NCBI GenBank assembly: GCA_946222995.1 | Contig: CAMIOS010000022.1 | Coordinates: 1-39,353, forward strand | Direction of reading: 5' to 3' | From: an uncultured Enhydrobacter sp. | GTDB taxonomy: Bacteria > Pseudomonadota > Gammaproteobacteria > Pseudomonadales > Moraxellaceae | Length of the DNA stretch: 39,353 bases | Part shown: positions 8,378 through 15,873 of the stretch, in pieces | Layout of the letters: each line of letters starts with the position of its first letter | How positions within the stretch are numbered: the first letter of the stretch is position 1 | Translations under genes and position numbers: made by a program | The notes under the pieces: model-generated | Seen by the model: the letters and a program-made list of their open reading frames with translations, nothing else | Databases searched by the model: none | Told to the model about the DNA's origin: nothing

Positions 8378-8414
8378 AAAAAAAACCAGTCTTTTAATTC
8401 CTAGCAGACTGGTT
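8378..8414 (-). terminator. Rho-independent terminator after the cytochrome c gene
   Basis: AACCAGTCT (8384-8392) pairs with AGACTGGTT (8406-8414). On the minus strand the stem is followed by eight T residues. It begins 25 bp past the stop of the cytochrome gene. Confidence 0.85.
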
Positions 8415-8438
8415 GATGGAGTTGATAGTAGATGATGA

Positions 8439-9014
8439 TTAACTGGCTTTTGACACCATATAATCAACGGCTGCTTTTACATCGCTGTCTGAGGCGGCAG
8501 TATTACCGCCTTTTGGTGGCATCGTGCCTGATTTGCCTGTAAAACCTTCTAATGCGTGTTTGTGTAGCGTGTCTTTGCCTTGAGCAATCCGGTCTTTCCA
8601 TGCCGCTTTGTCACCAAATTTTGGTGCGCCGGCTAAACCCGACTCATGGCAAGTTTTACAGGTTTGGGCATACAGTTCTTCACCTGCTTTGCTCGCAGTA
8701 GCCGCTGTTGTGGCTGGTGCAGATGCGGTAGTGGTCGTTGTAGTGGCAGAAGCTGTTTTTGTGCTAGATGCTGCGGCTGTAGAGGCAGTTGCCGTGGCAG
8801 AATTTGATGAGGCAGCAGGGGCATCGGGTTTGAAGGCAGCTGGCTGTGAGGCAGTCGGTTCAGGATTGGCTTTTCTTGCCAATTCGCCTTGTTCCGCCGC
8901 AATTTCTTCGGTCGGTTTGGCATCTTCGCTTTCGTGCTTGCTACATGCAGTCACATTTAAGCCAAGGCTTAACATCAAGATTGAAAAAAGTGCGCTTGAT
9001 TTGTTTAGCTTCAT
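8439..9014 (-). CDS. Lipoprotein cytochrome c, c5-like
   Basis: A periplasmic electron carrier, probably membrane-anchored. Residues 1-23 form a lipoprotein signal peptide with lipobox VTAC (Cys24). A low-complexity Ala/Ser/Thr linker runs from about 56 to 109. A single class I cytochrome domain follows with haem motif CKTCH (Cys119, Cys122, His123) and axial Met165 in GTMPPKGG. The C-terminal helix ends at 191. The domain resembles small cytochromes c5 and c555. The long simple linker is unusual for a soluble c5 and would let the haem domain reach away from the membrane. Its redox partners are not identifiable from the neighbours. Confidence 0.87.
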   Translation of the reverse strand: MKLNKSSALFSILMLSLGLNVTACSKHESEDAKPTEEIAAEQGELARKANPEPTASQPAAFKPDAPAASSNSATATASTAAASSTKTASATTTTTTASAPATTAATASKAGEELYAQTCKTCHESGLAGAPKFGDKAAWKDRIAQGKDTLHKHALEGFTGKSGTMPPKGGNTAASDSDVKAAVDYMVSKAS

Positions 9015-9123
9015 TACAGTTATCCTCGCAATTATTTTATGCCACGGTCAGCAATCACGACCACAAGCTTGATAAGCAACGGTATGCTTACGTTTATTGT
9101 GGATATATTAACACTTCTGCAAG

Positions 9124-9187
9124 CTATTGTTAACCTTAATTGTTAGCAAATAGGTAAAAGAAATATATGTTTAGCTGTTAACAATAG
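9124..9187. repeat. Separated 11-bp inverted repeat
   Basis: CTATTGTTAAC (9124-9134) and its exact complement GTTAACAATAG (9177-9187) are 42 bp apart, with centres 53 bp (about five helical turns) apart. Each arm ends in the palindrome GTTAAC. It lies between divergent promoters, which would suit a looping regulator, but no regulator is known. Confidence 0.6.
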
Positions 9188-9217
9188 TAGATATTCCTAT
9201 AACAAGTCAAAAATTAA

Positions 9218-9246
9218 TTGACAGGCCATTATTTTAGGCGTAAAAT
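9218..9246 (+). promoter_or_regulatory. Sigma-70 promoter for rpsU
   Basis: A perfect -35 TTGACA (9218-9223), a 17-bp spacer, and -10 TAAAAT (9241-9246). Predicted start is near 9253. Confidence 0.8.
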
Positions 9247-9368
9247 TCACCCCTATTTTTATCCTAATTTGAGCTGATGCTAATAGTTGAGCCCTGTTAG
9301 CTAATAAATTACTATACAGCCAAATTAATGTCCCTTGCTCAACCAACCCCCAGACTTAAGGAGTCTAC

Positions 9369-9584
9369 ATGCCAGCAGTAAAGGTTAAAGAAAACGAGCC
9401 AGTTGATATCGCCATTCGCCGTTTTAAACGTGCGTGTGAGAAAGCGGGTATCTTAGCAGATGTACGCAAACACGAATTTTACGAAAAACCAACCCAAGAG
9501 CGTAAACGTAAAAAAGCGGCAGCAGTTAAACGTTACAAAAAGAAAGTATCCCGTGAATCTGTTCGTACGACTCGTCTTTACTAA
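9369..9584 (+). CDS. rpsU: 30S ribosomal protein S21
   Basis: This 71-residue basic protein of the small subunit aids initiation by helping the 16S 3' end engage mRNA. Length equals E. coli S21. The family pattern is complete: MPAVKVKENEP at the N terminus, AIRRFKRACEKAG in the middle, and a Lys/Arg-rich C-terminal helix (about 44-71). AAGGAG lies 8 bases before the ATG. It has its own promoter and is followed by a terminator, ahead of yqeY. In many gammaproteobacteria rpsU heads the rpsU-dnaG-rpoD operon; here the next gene is yqeY. Confidence 0.97.
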   Translation: MPAVKVKENEPVDIAIRRFKRACEKAGILADVRKHEFYEKPTQERKRKKAAAVKRYKKKVSRESVRTTRLY

Positions 9585-9622
9585 TTGGACATTTGTCTTC
9601 TGACAAACATTTAGCTAGATGA

Positions 9623-9652
9623 TAAAAGCCGCTTGATTAAGTGGCTTTTTTT
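9623..9652 (+). terminator. Rho-independent terminator after rpsU
   Basis: AAAGCCGCTT pairs with AAGTGGCTTT (one G-U) over the loop GATT, followed by a run of seven or more T. It may be leaky and pass some transcription to yqeY. Confidence 0.85.
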
Positions 9653-9767
9653 GTAGATAAATTTTATGCTTAAGTCTTTATTTAGCTAAGCTAGCAGCAT
9701 TTAATGATGATTATTTATACCCATTATTAACAACAAGCCTATTAACCAATGCGAACAAGGAGACTGT

Positions 9768-10214
9768 ATGAGTGCCTTAAAACAAACTATAACTGATACG
9801 ATCAAAACTGCGATGAAAGCGCGAGCGCTTGAGAAAGTCAAAGTATTACGTAATGTACAAGCTGTTATCAAACAAATCGAAATCGACCGCCAAATCGAAC
9901 TAGACGATGCAGGCATTTTAGAGATTTTGCAAAAACAAACCAAACAACGTCAAGAGTCGCTAGATATCTTTAGTGCCAACGGTCGAGAAGATTTGGCACA
10001 AAAAGAAAAATTTGAAATCGATGTGATTAGTGAATTTTTGCCACAAGCCATGAGCGAAGCAGAACTTACCCAACTTGTTGAGGCTGAAATTGCCGCACAA
10101 GGGGCGACAGGCATGCAGCAAATGGGTAGCGTGATGAATGCGTTAAAAGCCAAGACCACTGGGCGTGCTGACCCTGCACTGATTTCAAAATTGGTGAAAG
10201 CAAAATTGGCTTAA
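9768..10214 (+). CDS. yqeY: GatB/YqeY domain protein
   Basis: This 148-residue free-standing YqeY protein is homologous to the C-terminal tRNA-binding tail of GatB. Family features are the N-terminal helix with MKAR.LEKVKVLRNVQAVIKQ, the block RQESLDIFSANGREDLA (about 56-72), and the C-terminal GMQQMGSVMNALKAKTTGRAD (about 115-135). Its role is not firmly known; association with amidotransferase or tRNA binding is inferred from the domain. AAGGAG precedes the ATG. Next to rpsU is the customary location. The window also encodes a full GatB with its own such tail at 15874-17376. Confidence 0.92.
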   Translation: MSALKQTITDTIKTAMKARALEKVKVLRNVQAVIKQIEIDRQIELDDAGILEILQKQTKQRQESLDIFSANGREDLAQKEKFEIDVISEFLPQAMSEAELTQLVEAEIAAQGATGMQQMGSVMNALKAKTTGRADPALISKLVKAKLA

Positions 10215-10334
10215 AGTTTGTAATTTTAAGCCAGTTTTAGTTAAGTTATTTACAGCTATGGGTTATTGGAGAGAGTGATTATTTTGCCCTATCTAAGTTA
10301 ATCGAGGTAGAACATGCCTCTCTCTACAAATTTT

Positions 10335-10976
10335 TTAGTTTTTGGTATCGGTCAAAGCTTGTAATAACGCAATAGTTTCTGCCAACGGCAAGCCCACGAC
10401 ATTGCTATAGCTGCCATTAATCGCTTTAACCCAAGCCGCCCCTTGCCCTTGTATGGCGTAACCGCCTGCTTTATCGTGTGGTTCGCCTGTTTGCCAATAA
10501 TTTGCCATCATGTTTGGCGTTAAGCTGACAAATTCAACCTGCGTTTTTACCAAAACCTGTTCATGTCTAATAATACAAGGCTGCTGTTTGACCCATCCAA
10601 TTTGACTCACCTGCACGGCTGTCCATACCTCATGGCTGCTGCCACTCATTTGTCGCCACATGGTACAGGCATCATCAAAATCGACGGGTTTTTGTAGTAT
10701 CTCGCCTGTGGGTAATACCCCGATCGTGTCAGCGGTAATCACAAACATAGTTTGAGACTGTTGTGGCACACTCGAAGCTAACGACATACAGGCTTGCTGT
10801 GCTTTTAAAGTGACCATGCGCTGAATATAATCTGTCGGGCTTTCAGCAATTAACGGGGTCTCATCAATGGCTACGTTTAGACAAGTATGCGGGATGTTAA
10901 CTTGATTGAGTAATGCATGCCGACGTGGCGAAGTAGAAGCTAGGATAATAGGAGAGATGGTGGCTAACTCGATCAT
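10335..10976 (-). CDS. maf: Maf-family nucleotide pyrophosphatase (YhdE type)
   Basis: The family hydrolyses dTTP, UTP and modified pyrimidine triphosphates to monophosphates, and is thought to sanitise nucleotide pools. The 213 residues include the signature ASTSPRRHALL (13-23), catalytic ADT at about 81-83, QKP in the middle, and GSYSNVVGLPL near the C terminus, which fits the YhdE subgroup. It is the last gene of mreB-mreC-mreD-maf, 40 bp after mreD, matching the E. coli order mreBCD-yhdE. The 120-bp gap to convergent yqeY has no strong terminator. Confidence 0.93.
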   Translation of the reverse strand: MIELATISPIILASTSPRRHALLNQVNIPHTCLNVAIDETPLIAESPTDYIQRMVTLKAQQACMSLASSVPQQSQTMFVITADTIGVLPTGEILQKPVDFDDACTMWRQMSGSSHEVWTAVQVSQIGWVKQQPCIIRHEQVLVKTQVEFVSLTPNMMANYWQTGEPHDKAGGYAIQGQGAAWVKAINGSYSNVVGLPLAETIALLQALTDTKN

Positions 10977-11016
10977 CGTTTTATATAGTCTTTATCAGTA
11001 GACGATTATTCATCGT

Positions 11017-11514
11017 TTAACGCGTGTAACGGGCAAATGCCGCCACCCACAAGGGCCAAATAATAATACTAATAATTGCACTATATAAGAGCTGGGGGGC
11101 AAACACGGTCTGGGTAAAAAAATGCAAAATGATTAAGCATGCTTGATAAAGCAATAAGCACGCTGCTGCCAATGCCCATACTAAATTCGCAGAAAGTTTT
11201 TTAATATAGCTGCTGATAAATTTGATAAAAAAAGCGACTAATACAGCACACAAGGCTTGCTGCCCAATGACACTGTCTGTCAACAAATCAGCAATCAGCC
11301 CAATTAAAAAGGCTGTCCATACCCCAACGCGTGCTGGTTGAAAAATTAGCCAAAAAATTAAGGCAATGATCAGCCACATCGGGCGAAAAAAAGCGATACT
11401 GGTCGATAATGGGTAAATGCTTAAAATAGAAGCGATGATAAAACTGATCACCATGATAACCAACAGGTGCGTTAACGATTTGTTTTTATAGACCGTCACT
11501 GTCATAGCACCCAT
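11017..11514 (-). CDS. mreD: Rod shape-determining membrane protein MreD
   Basis: This 165-residue integral membrane protein is a partner of MreC and MreB in the elongasome that directs lateral wall synthesis. About five hydrophobic helices cover most of the chain, and the pattern FRPMWLIIALIFWLIFQPARVGV plus IGLIADLLTDSVIGQQAL is typical of MreD. The ATG at 11514 lies three bases after the mreC stop, with AAAAAGG as ribosome site inside the mreC end, indicating translational coupling. A second in-frame ATG at 11505 is less well spaced. Confidence 0.93.
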   Translation of the reverse strand: MGAMTVTVYKNKSLTHLLVIMVISFIIASILSIYPLSTSIAFFRPMWLIIALIFWLIFQPARVGVWTAFLIGLIADLLTDSVIGQQALCAVLVAFFIKFISSYIKKLSANLVWALAAACLLLYQACLIILHFFTQTVFAPQLLYSAIISIIIWPLWVAAFARYTR

Positions 11515-11517
11515 TCA

Positions 11518-12345
11518 TTAGCCTTTTTGCTTAAGCAATAACACGTATGAGGTATTGACAAAGTTTGCCGCCGGGGTCACCATGATTTTGGCATACCCCC
11601 CCGCTTGCTCTGCTTCAATTTTTGCTACCCGTCCCACAGGAAACCCGGCAGGAAACCGCCCACCTAGCCCAGAAGAAATTAATTCATCGCCAATGCGTAC
11701 ATCGGTGGATTTAAAAATATAATCAAGTGCCAGAAATTGCGGGTTACCCTTACCGGTCACAATCGCTTTTTGACCTGTACGCTTGATAGTGACCGCGACT
11801 GACTGCTGATCATCACTAATTAGCAGCACGCGGCTGGTATCTTGGTACACATTGATGACCTGTCCCATCACCCCTTTTTCGTCGATGACTGTTTGCCCAA
11901 TGGCAACCCCATCTTTTTGTCCTTTATTAATGACAATAATTTGGCGAAGTGGGTTACTATCCACGCCAATCACTTGAGACAATACCAAATTAAAATGGTC
12001 AGGTTGGGTTGCTGATAAAATACCCTGTAGCCGAGCATTTTGGGCGATAAGATAATCTTGTTGCAAGACTTGGGCTTTGGTTAAGGCTAACTGGGCTTTT
12101 AACTCGATATTTTCACGACGTAGCGCTTCTTTACTTTCAGCAGTGCCAGCCACCCAATTGGTAAAAAATGCGGGATAAGCTGACATCTGATAGACAGGCT
12201 GCATGGCGGCATGGGTGGTTGAGCGCAATGGCTGAAACCAGGTAGGATCTTTGCTATCTAGCAGCATTAACACAATGGCAATAAAAACCACGATGGCGGT
12301 TCGCCGTAATGCCAAGGGTTGTTTAGAAAAAATGGTAAATGCCAT
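11518..12345 (-). CDS. mreC: Rod shape-determining protein MreC
   Basis: MreC is a bitopic periplasmic scaffold of the elongasome. The 275 residues comprise a short cytoplasmic start, a membrane helix at about 15-30, a coiled coil at about 70-108, and two beta-barrel domains containing VIGVDSNPLRQIIVINKG and the block GLGGRFPAGFPVGRV, both characteristic of MreC. Length is shorter than E. coli MreC (367) because the C-terminal tail is absent, which is common in the family. It lies 86 bp downstream of mreB. Confidence 0.95.
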   Translation of the reverse strand: MAFTIFSKQPLALRRTAIVVFIAIVLMLLDSKDPTWFQPLRSTTHAAMQPVYQMSAYPAFFTNWVAGTAESKEALRRENIELKAQLALTKAQVLQQDYLIAQNARLQGILSATQPDHFNLVLSQVIGVDSNPLRQIIVINKGQKDGVAIGQTVIDEKGVMGQVINVYQDTSRVLLISDDQQSVAVTIKRTGQKAIVTGKGNPQFLALDYIFKSTDVRIGDELISSGLGGRFPAGFPVGRVAKIEAEQAGGYAKIMVTPAANFVNTSYVLLLKQKG

Positions 12346-12431
12346 ACAAGTAAAAATCCGTACCGCCTAAGCCTTATTACTGAACTATTTAAAAAATCAT
12401 CAGTCCTTTTAATAAAATTTTACTTAATTTA

Positions 12432-13463
12432 TCAAACAAAAATCATATTTAATGCTTTATTATTGATAAATTCTAAGGCTTTACCACCACCACGGCTCAC
12501 ACAGGTCAAGGGGTCTTCGGCAACCGTGACAGGCAGTCCTGTTTCACGGGCAATCAAAATATCTAGATTACGCAATAATGCACCACCGCCTGTTAACACA
12601 ATACCACGCTCGGCGATATCTGATGATAATTCTGGGGGTGTTTGTTCAAGGGCGGCTTTTACCCCAGCAATAATGCCTGATAACGGATCACTCAATGCTT
12701 TTTGGATTTCAGTTGAGGTCACAGTAAACGTTTTTGGCACCCCTTCTGCCATGCTACGACCACGCACTTCGACTTCTAAAGGATTATTGCTATCATCTAT
12801 CGCCGTACCTACTTCGGTTTTGATACGTTCTGCGGTGGTTTCCCCAATCACACAGCCATGCGTGCGGCGAACATGGGTGATAATCGATTCATCAAATAAG
12901 TCGCCACCGATACGAATTGAATCGGCATACACACAGCCTGATAACGCAATCACTGCAATCTCAGTGGTACCACCCCCGATATCCACCACCATCGAACCGC
13001 TGGCATCATGGACAGGCAAACCAGCGCCAATCGCCGCTGCCATTGGTTCTTCAAGAAGTAACGCCTTATTTGCCCCTGCTGACATCACTGCTTCACGAAT
13101 GGCTTTACGCTCAACCAACGTTGATTTACAAGGTACACAAACAACCACATTGAGATTTGATAAAAAGCCTTTGGCTTTGACTTTTTCGATAAAATGCTTG
13201 AGCATTTTTTGGGTGACCTCAAAGTCGGCGATCACGCCATCTTTGAGCGGACGAATGGCGGTAATATTATGTGGGGTACGACCAAGCATTTGTTTTGCAT
13301 CTAGACCAACTGCCGCAACGGTTGGATTTTGGGAACGATTACTACGCAGGGCGACCACGGTCGGTTCATTGAGTACCACGCCTTTATTGGGGGTATATAT
13401 CAGCGTATTCGCTGTACCAAGGTCAATCGAAATATTACTTGTAAAAAGTCCAAAAAGCTTCAT
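12432..13463 (-). CDS. mreB: Rod shape-determining actin homologue MreB
   Basis: MreB forms membrane-attached filaments that steer the elongasome around the rod. The 343 residues begin with an amphipathic MKLFGLFTS segment for membrane binding. Phosphate-1 motif SIDLGTANTLIY (12-23), phosphate-2 motif VDIGGGTTEIAV in the middle, and the adenosine motif VLTGGGALLRN near the C terminus are intact, so ATP binding is expected. It leads the mreBCD-maf unit and is divergent from gatC, with a 516-bp gap. Confidence 0.97.
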   Translation of the reverse strand: MKLFGLFTSNISIDLGTANTLIYTPNKGVVLNEPTVVALRSNRSQNPTVAAVGLDAKQMLGRTPHNITAIRPLKDGVIADFEVTQKMLKHFIEKVKAKGFLSNLNVVVCVPCKSTLVERKAIREAVMSAGANKALLLEEPMAAAIGAGLPVHDASGSMVVDIGGGTTEIAVIALSGCVYADSIRIGGDLFDESIITHVRRTHGCVIGETTAERIKTEVGTAIDDSNNPLEVEVRGRSMAEGVPKTFTVTSTEIQKALSDPLSGIIAGVKAALEQTPPELSSDIAERGIVLTGGGALLRNLDILIARETGLPVTVAEDPLTCVSRGGGKALEFINNKALNMIFV

Positions 13464-13979
13464 GTATCATTTCCCAGTGGTCTAAACACTGCAAAAAGCA
13501 GGTAAGGTAGCTAACAATCTAATGGCTAAAGTGTGTTTATTTTCATCATGTACGCAATAAGGCAATTTTTTGCAAAATACTGATACTCACCTTTTTATCT
13601 ATAAAACTATTTAAGATAAATGAAGTGGTCGTTAAAAGTTAGATTGATAAAAATCGGATTAAGCTTTTGCAGCGGTTACATGACAATCGAAAATTTGACA
13701 GCATTTTTAGCGGTTAATTTGCGATAAAATAGAATAGTGCTAGATTATAACGATAAAATATCGCAAAATATAGTCATTTAATCAGATTCTAGCGTTTAAA
13801 TTGGTTTTTTTGTGACAAATTATTATGGGTAACAATTCTGTCACAATCATGTATTTTTTATAAAGTTATTAAGATAAATTTTTCGTTAAGTGGGTTTAGC
13901 TTTTAATTTACCGTTTTTTTGTGATACCCATTAAATGACTTATATTAGCGATGATTTTTGAGATTTCTAAGGATAAATT
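13464..13979. other. 516-bp intergenic region between divergent mreB and gatC
   Basis: No gene is supported in either strand. It is AT-rich and must carry both promoters. For gatC, the best candidate is TTGTGA (13919-13924), a 16-bp spacer and TATATT (13941-13946). A perfect TTGACA at 13695-13700 has no well-spaced -10. The small hairpin CGATA-AAA-TATCG (13751-13763) and a nearby repeat of CGATAAAATA are visible, without a known role. Confidence 0.5.
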
Positions 13980-14285
13980 ATGTCGCAGAACCAAATTTCT
14001 AATGAAGCAATTATTAGTGTTGCTAAATTATCTCGCCTTGCTGTCAGTGAAAGCCAAGCCGAGAGTTATGCCAAAGATTTAAGCAAAATTTTATCCATGA
14101 TGGATATTTTGGCGGACGTCAATACCGATGGCGTCGCCCCATTGACCAATGTGCATGATATGACCCAGCGTTTGCGGGAGGATGTCGTCGATGGCAATGG
14201 CTTGACGGTCAATCGTGAATTAAACCAGTCAATTGCCCCTGCTACCGCTGAAGGACTGTATCTAGTGCCGCAAGTGCTTGAGTGA
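13980..14285 (+). CDS. gatC: Asp/Glu-tRNA amidotransferase subunit C
   Basis: GatC is the 101-residue subunit that wraps between GatA and GatB in the amidotransferase that converts Glu-tRNA(Gln), and sometimes Asp-tRNA(Asn), to the amide. The family pattern is clear: VAKLSRLAVSESQAESYAKDLSKILSMMDILADVNTDGVAPL, then LREDVV near residue 65. The ATG follows AAGGAT. It heads gatCAB, with 87 bp to gatA. Confidence 0.95.
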   Translation: MSQNQISNEAIISVAKLSRLAVSESQAESYAKDLSKILSMMDILADVNTDGVAPLTNVHDMTQRLREDVVDGNGLTVNRELNQSIAPATAEGLYLVPQVLE

Positions 14286-14372
14286 TTTTAGCGTTCTAAA
14301 TTTATTTTTATGTTTTAGATGATTAGCGAATTTAAAATTTATCATTAAAAATTTTTAAACAGAGATATCTCA

Positions 14373-15857
14373 ATGTCAAATTTACACGAACTCTCCGTTA
14401 ACGCCCTAGCCAACGGCTTAAAAAATAAGCAATTTAGCAGTGTGGAACTGACCCAACATTTTTTAGACCGCATTGCCAAACACGATAAAGACTTAAATAG
14501 CTTTATTACCGTCACCCCTGAACTTGCCTTAGCCCAAGCCAAGCAAGCCGATGAACGCTTAGCGAGTGGCAATGCTCACCCATTGACCGGTATTCCCCTT
14601 GCCCAAAAAGACATTTTTAATACCCAAGGCGTTTTGACCACCTGTGGCTCACAAATGCTCGCCAACTTTGTCTCGCCTTATAACGCTACCATTGTTGAGC
14701 ACTGTAATGAGGCAGGGCTGGTCATGCTCGGCAAAACGTCAATGGACGAGTTTGCGATGGGTTCGGATAATGAAAGCTCATATTTTGGTGCGGTGCATAA
14801 CCCATGGGATATCAGCCGTGTCCCCGGAGGCTCGTCGGGCGGTTCGGCGGCGGCGGTCGCGGGTGGACTTGCTCCGATTGCGACAGGCTCAGACACGGGT
14901 GGTTCGATTCGTCAGCCTGCTAGCTTTACCGGTTTGACAGGGATTAAGCCAACTTATGGGCGGGTGTCACGCTTTGGTATGGTGGCGTATGCGTCAAGTT
15001 TTGACCAAGCAGGTAGCTTTGGTAAATCGGCAGAAGACTGTGCCTATTTGTTACAAACTTTGGCAGGATTTGACCCCAAAGATTCCACCAGCGTAAACAA
15101 AGACGTGCCAAATTGGGTGGAAATCTTACAGACTAAACGCGATAGCGATAAGCCGTTAGCAGGGTTAAAAATCGGGGTGCCAAGCGAGTATTTTGGTGAT
15201 GGGTTAAATAGTGAAGTCAAAGACATCATCAATCAATCGCTTAAACAGTACGAAGACTTAGGGGCGACGTTGGTTGAGGTGCATTTGACCAAACCTGAAA
15301 TCACGCTTGCCACGTATTATTTACTTGCTCCTGCCGAGGCATCGTCAAATTTATCCCGTTTTGATGGCGTACGCTATGGCTATCGCTGTGAAAACCCTAA
15401 AAATTTGGAAGATTTATATACCCGTTCACGTTCAGAAGGCTTTGGGGCAGAGGTACAACGCCGTATTTTGATGGGAACGTATGCGTTATCGGCGGGTTAT
15501 TTTGATGCGTATTATGTCAAGGCGCAGAAGGTGCGGCGTTTGATTCGGGATGATTTTAACAAGGCGTTAGCCACCTGTGATGTTATCGCCACGCCGACTG
15601 CTCCCACAACGGCGTATAAAATCGGGGCATCGCTCAGCCCTGCCGAAATTTATATGGGCGATGTATATACCATTGGGGTGAATTTGGCGGGCTTGCCTGC
15701 GTTAAGTCATTCGGTAGGTTTTGATAGTCGAGGGTTGCCTGTGGGTTTACAGTTAATTGGGAAGGCGTGGGATGAAGAAACGCTTTTGACCACGGCAGAT
15801 GCCTATCAGCAAGTGACAGATTTTCATAAAGCGTTATCGCCGATTGCTAAAGCATAA
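14373..15857 (+). CDS. gatA: Asp/Glu-tRNA amidotransferase subunit A
   Basis: This amidase subunit releases ammonia from glutamine for transfer to Glu-tRNA(Gln) bound by GatB. At 494 residues it has normal length. The Ser-cisSer-Lys triad is present: Lys79 in LAQKDIF, Ser154 in PGGSSGGS and nucleophile Ser178 in GSDTGGSIRQPAS. The amidase signature covers about 150-180. It lies 87 bp after gatC and 16 bp before gatB, and functions as the GatCAB heterotrimer in the cytoplasm. Confidence 0.97.
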   Translation: MSNLHELSVNALANGLKNKQFSSVELTQHFLDRIAKHDKDLNSFITVTPELALAQAKQADERLASGNAHPLTGIPLAQKDIFNTQGVLTTCGSQMLANFVSPYNATIVEHCNEAGLVMLGKTSMDEFAMGSDNESSYFGAVHNPWDISRVPGGSSGGSAAAVAGGLAPIATGSDTGGSIRQPASFTGLTGIKPTYGRVSRFGMVAYASSFDQAGSFGKSAEDCAYLLQTLAGFDPKDSTSVNKDVPNWVEILQTKRDSDKPLAGLKIGVPSEYFGDGLNSEVKDIINQSLKQYEDLGATLVEVHLTKPEITLATYYLLAPAEASSNLSRFDGVRYGYRCENPKNLEDLYTRSRSEGFGAEVQRRILMGTYALSAGYFDAYYVKAQKVRRLIRDDFNKALATCDVIATPTAPTTAYKIGASLSPAEIYMGDVYTIGVNLAGLPALSHSVGFDSRGLPVGLQLIGKAWDEETLLTTADAYQQVTDFHKALSPIAKA

Positions 15858-15873
15858 GAATAAGGAATAAAAA

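Larger units (their letters stand above)
9015..9368. other. 354-bp intergenic region between divergent cytochrome c and rpsU genes
   Basis: No gene is supported here. It contains the rpsU promoter (9218-9246) and a perfect 11-bp inverted repeat with distant arms (9124-9134 and 9177-9187). The rpsU leader from about 9253 to 9368 is about 115 nt long and shows no riboswitch I recognise. Confidence 0.55.

Noticed and set aside
10268..10325. GAGAGAG and CTCTCTC pairing between yqeY and maf
   Set aside because: Seven simple-sequence base pairs over a 42-nt loop with no T tract; too weak to call a terminator.
12319..13485. A 388-codon open frame on the plus strand
   Set aside because: It lies antisense over mreB, whose protein is fully recognisable; the translated antisense product has no family features and no ribosome site.
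13695..13730. TTGACA followed by TAAAAT upstream of gatC
   Set aside because: The spacer is 24 bp, too long for a sigma-70 promoter.
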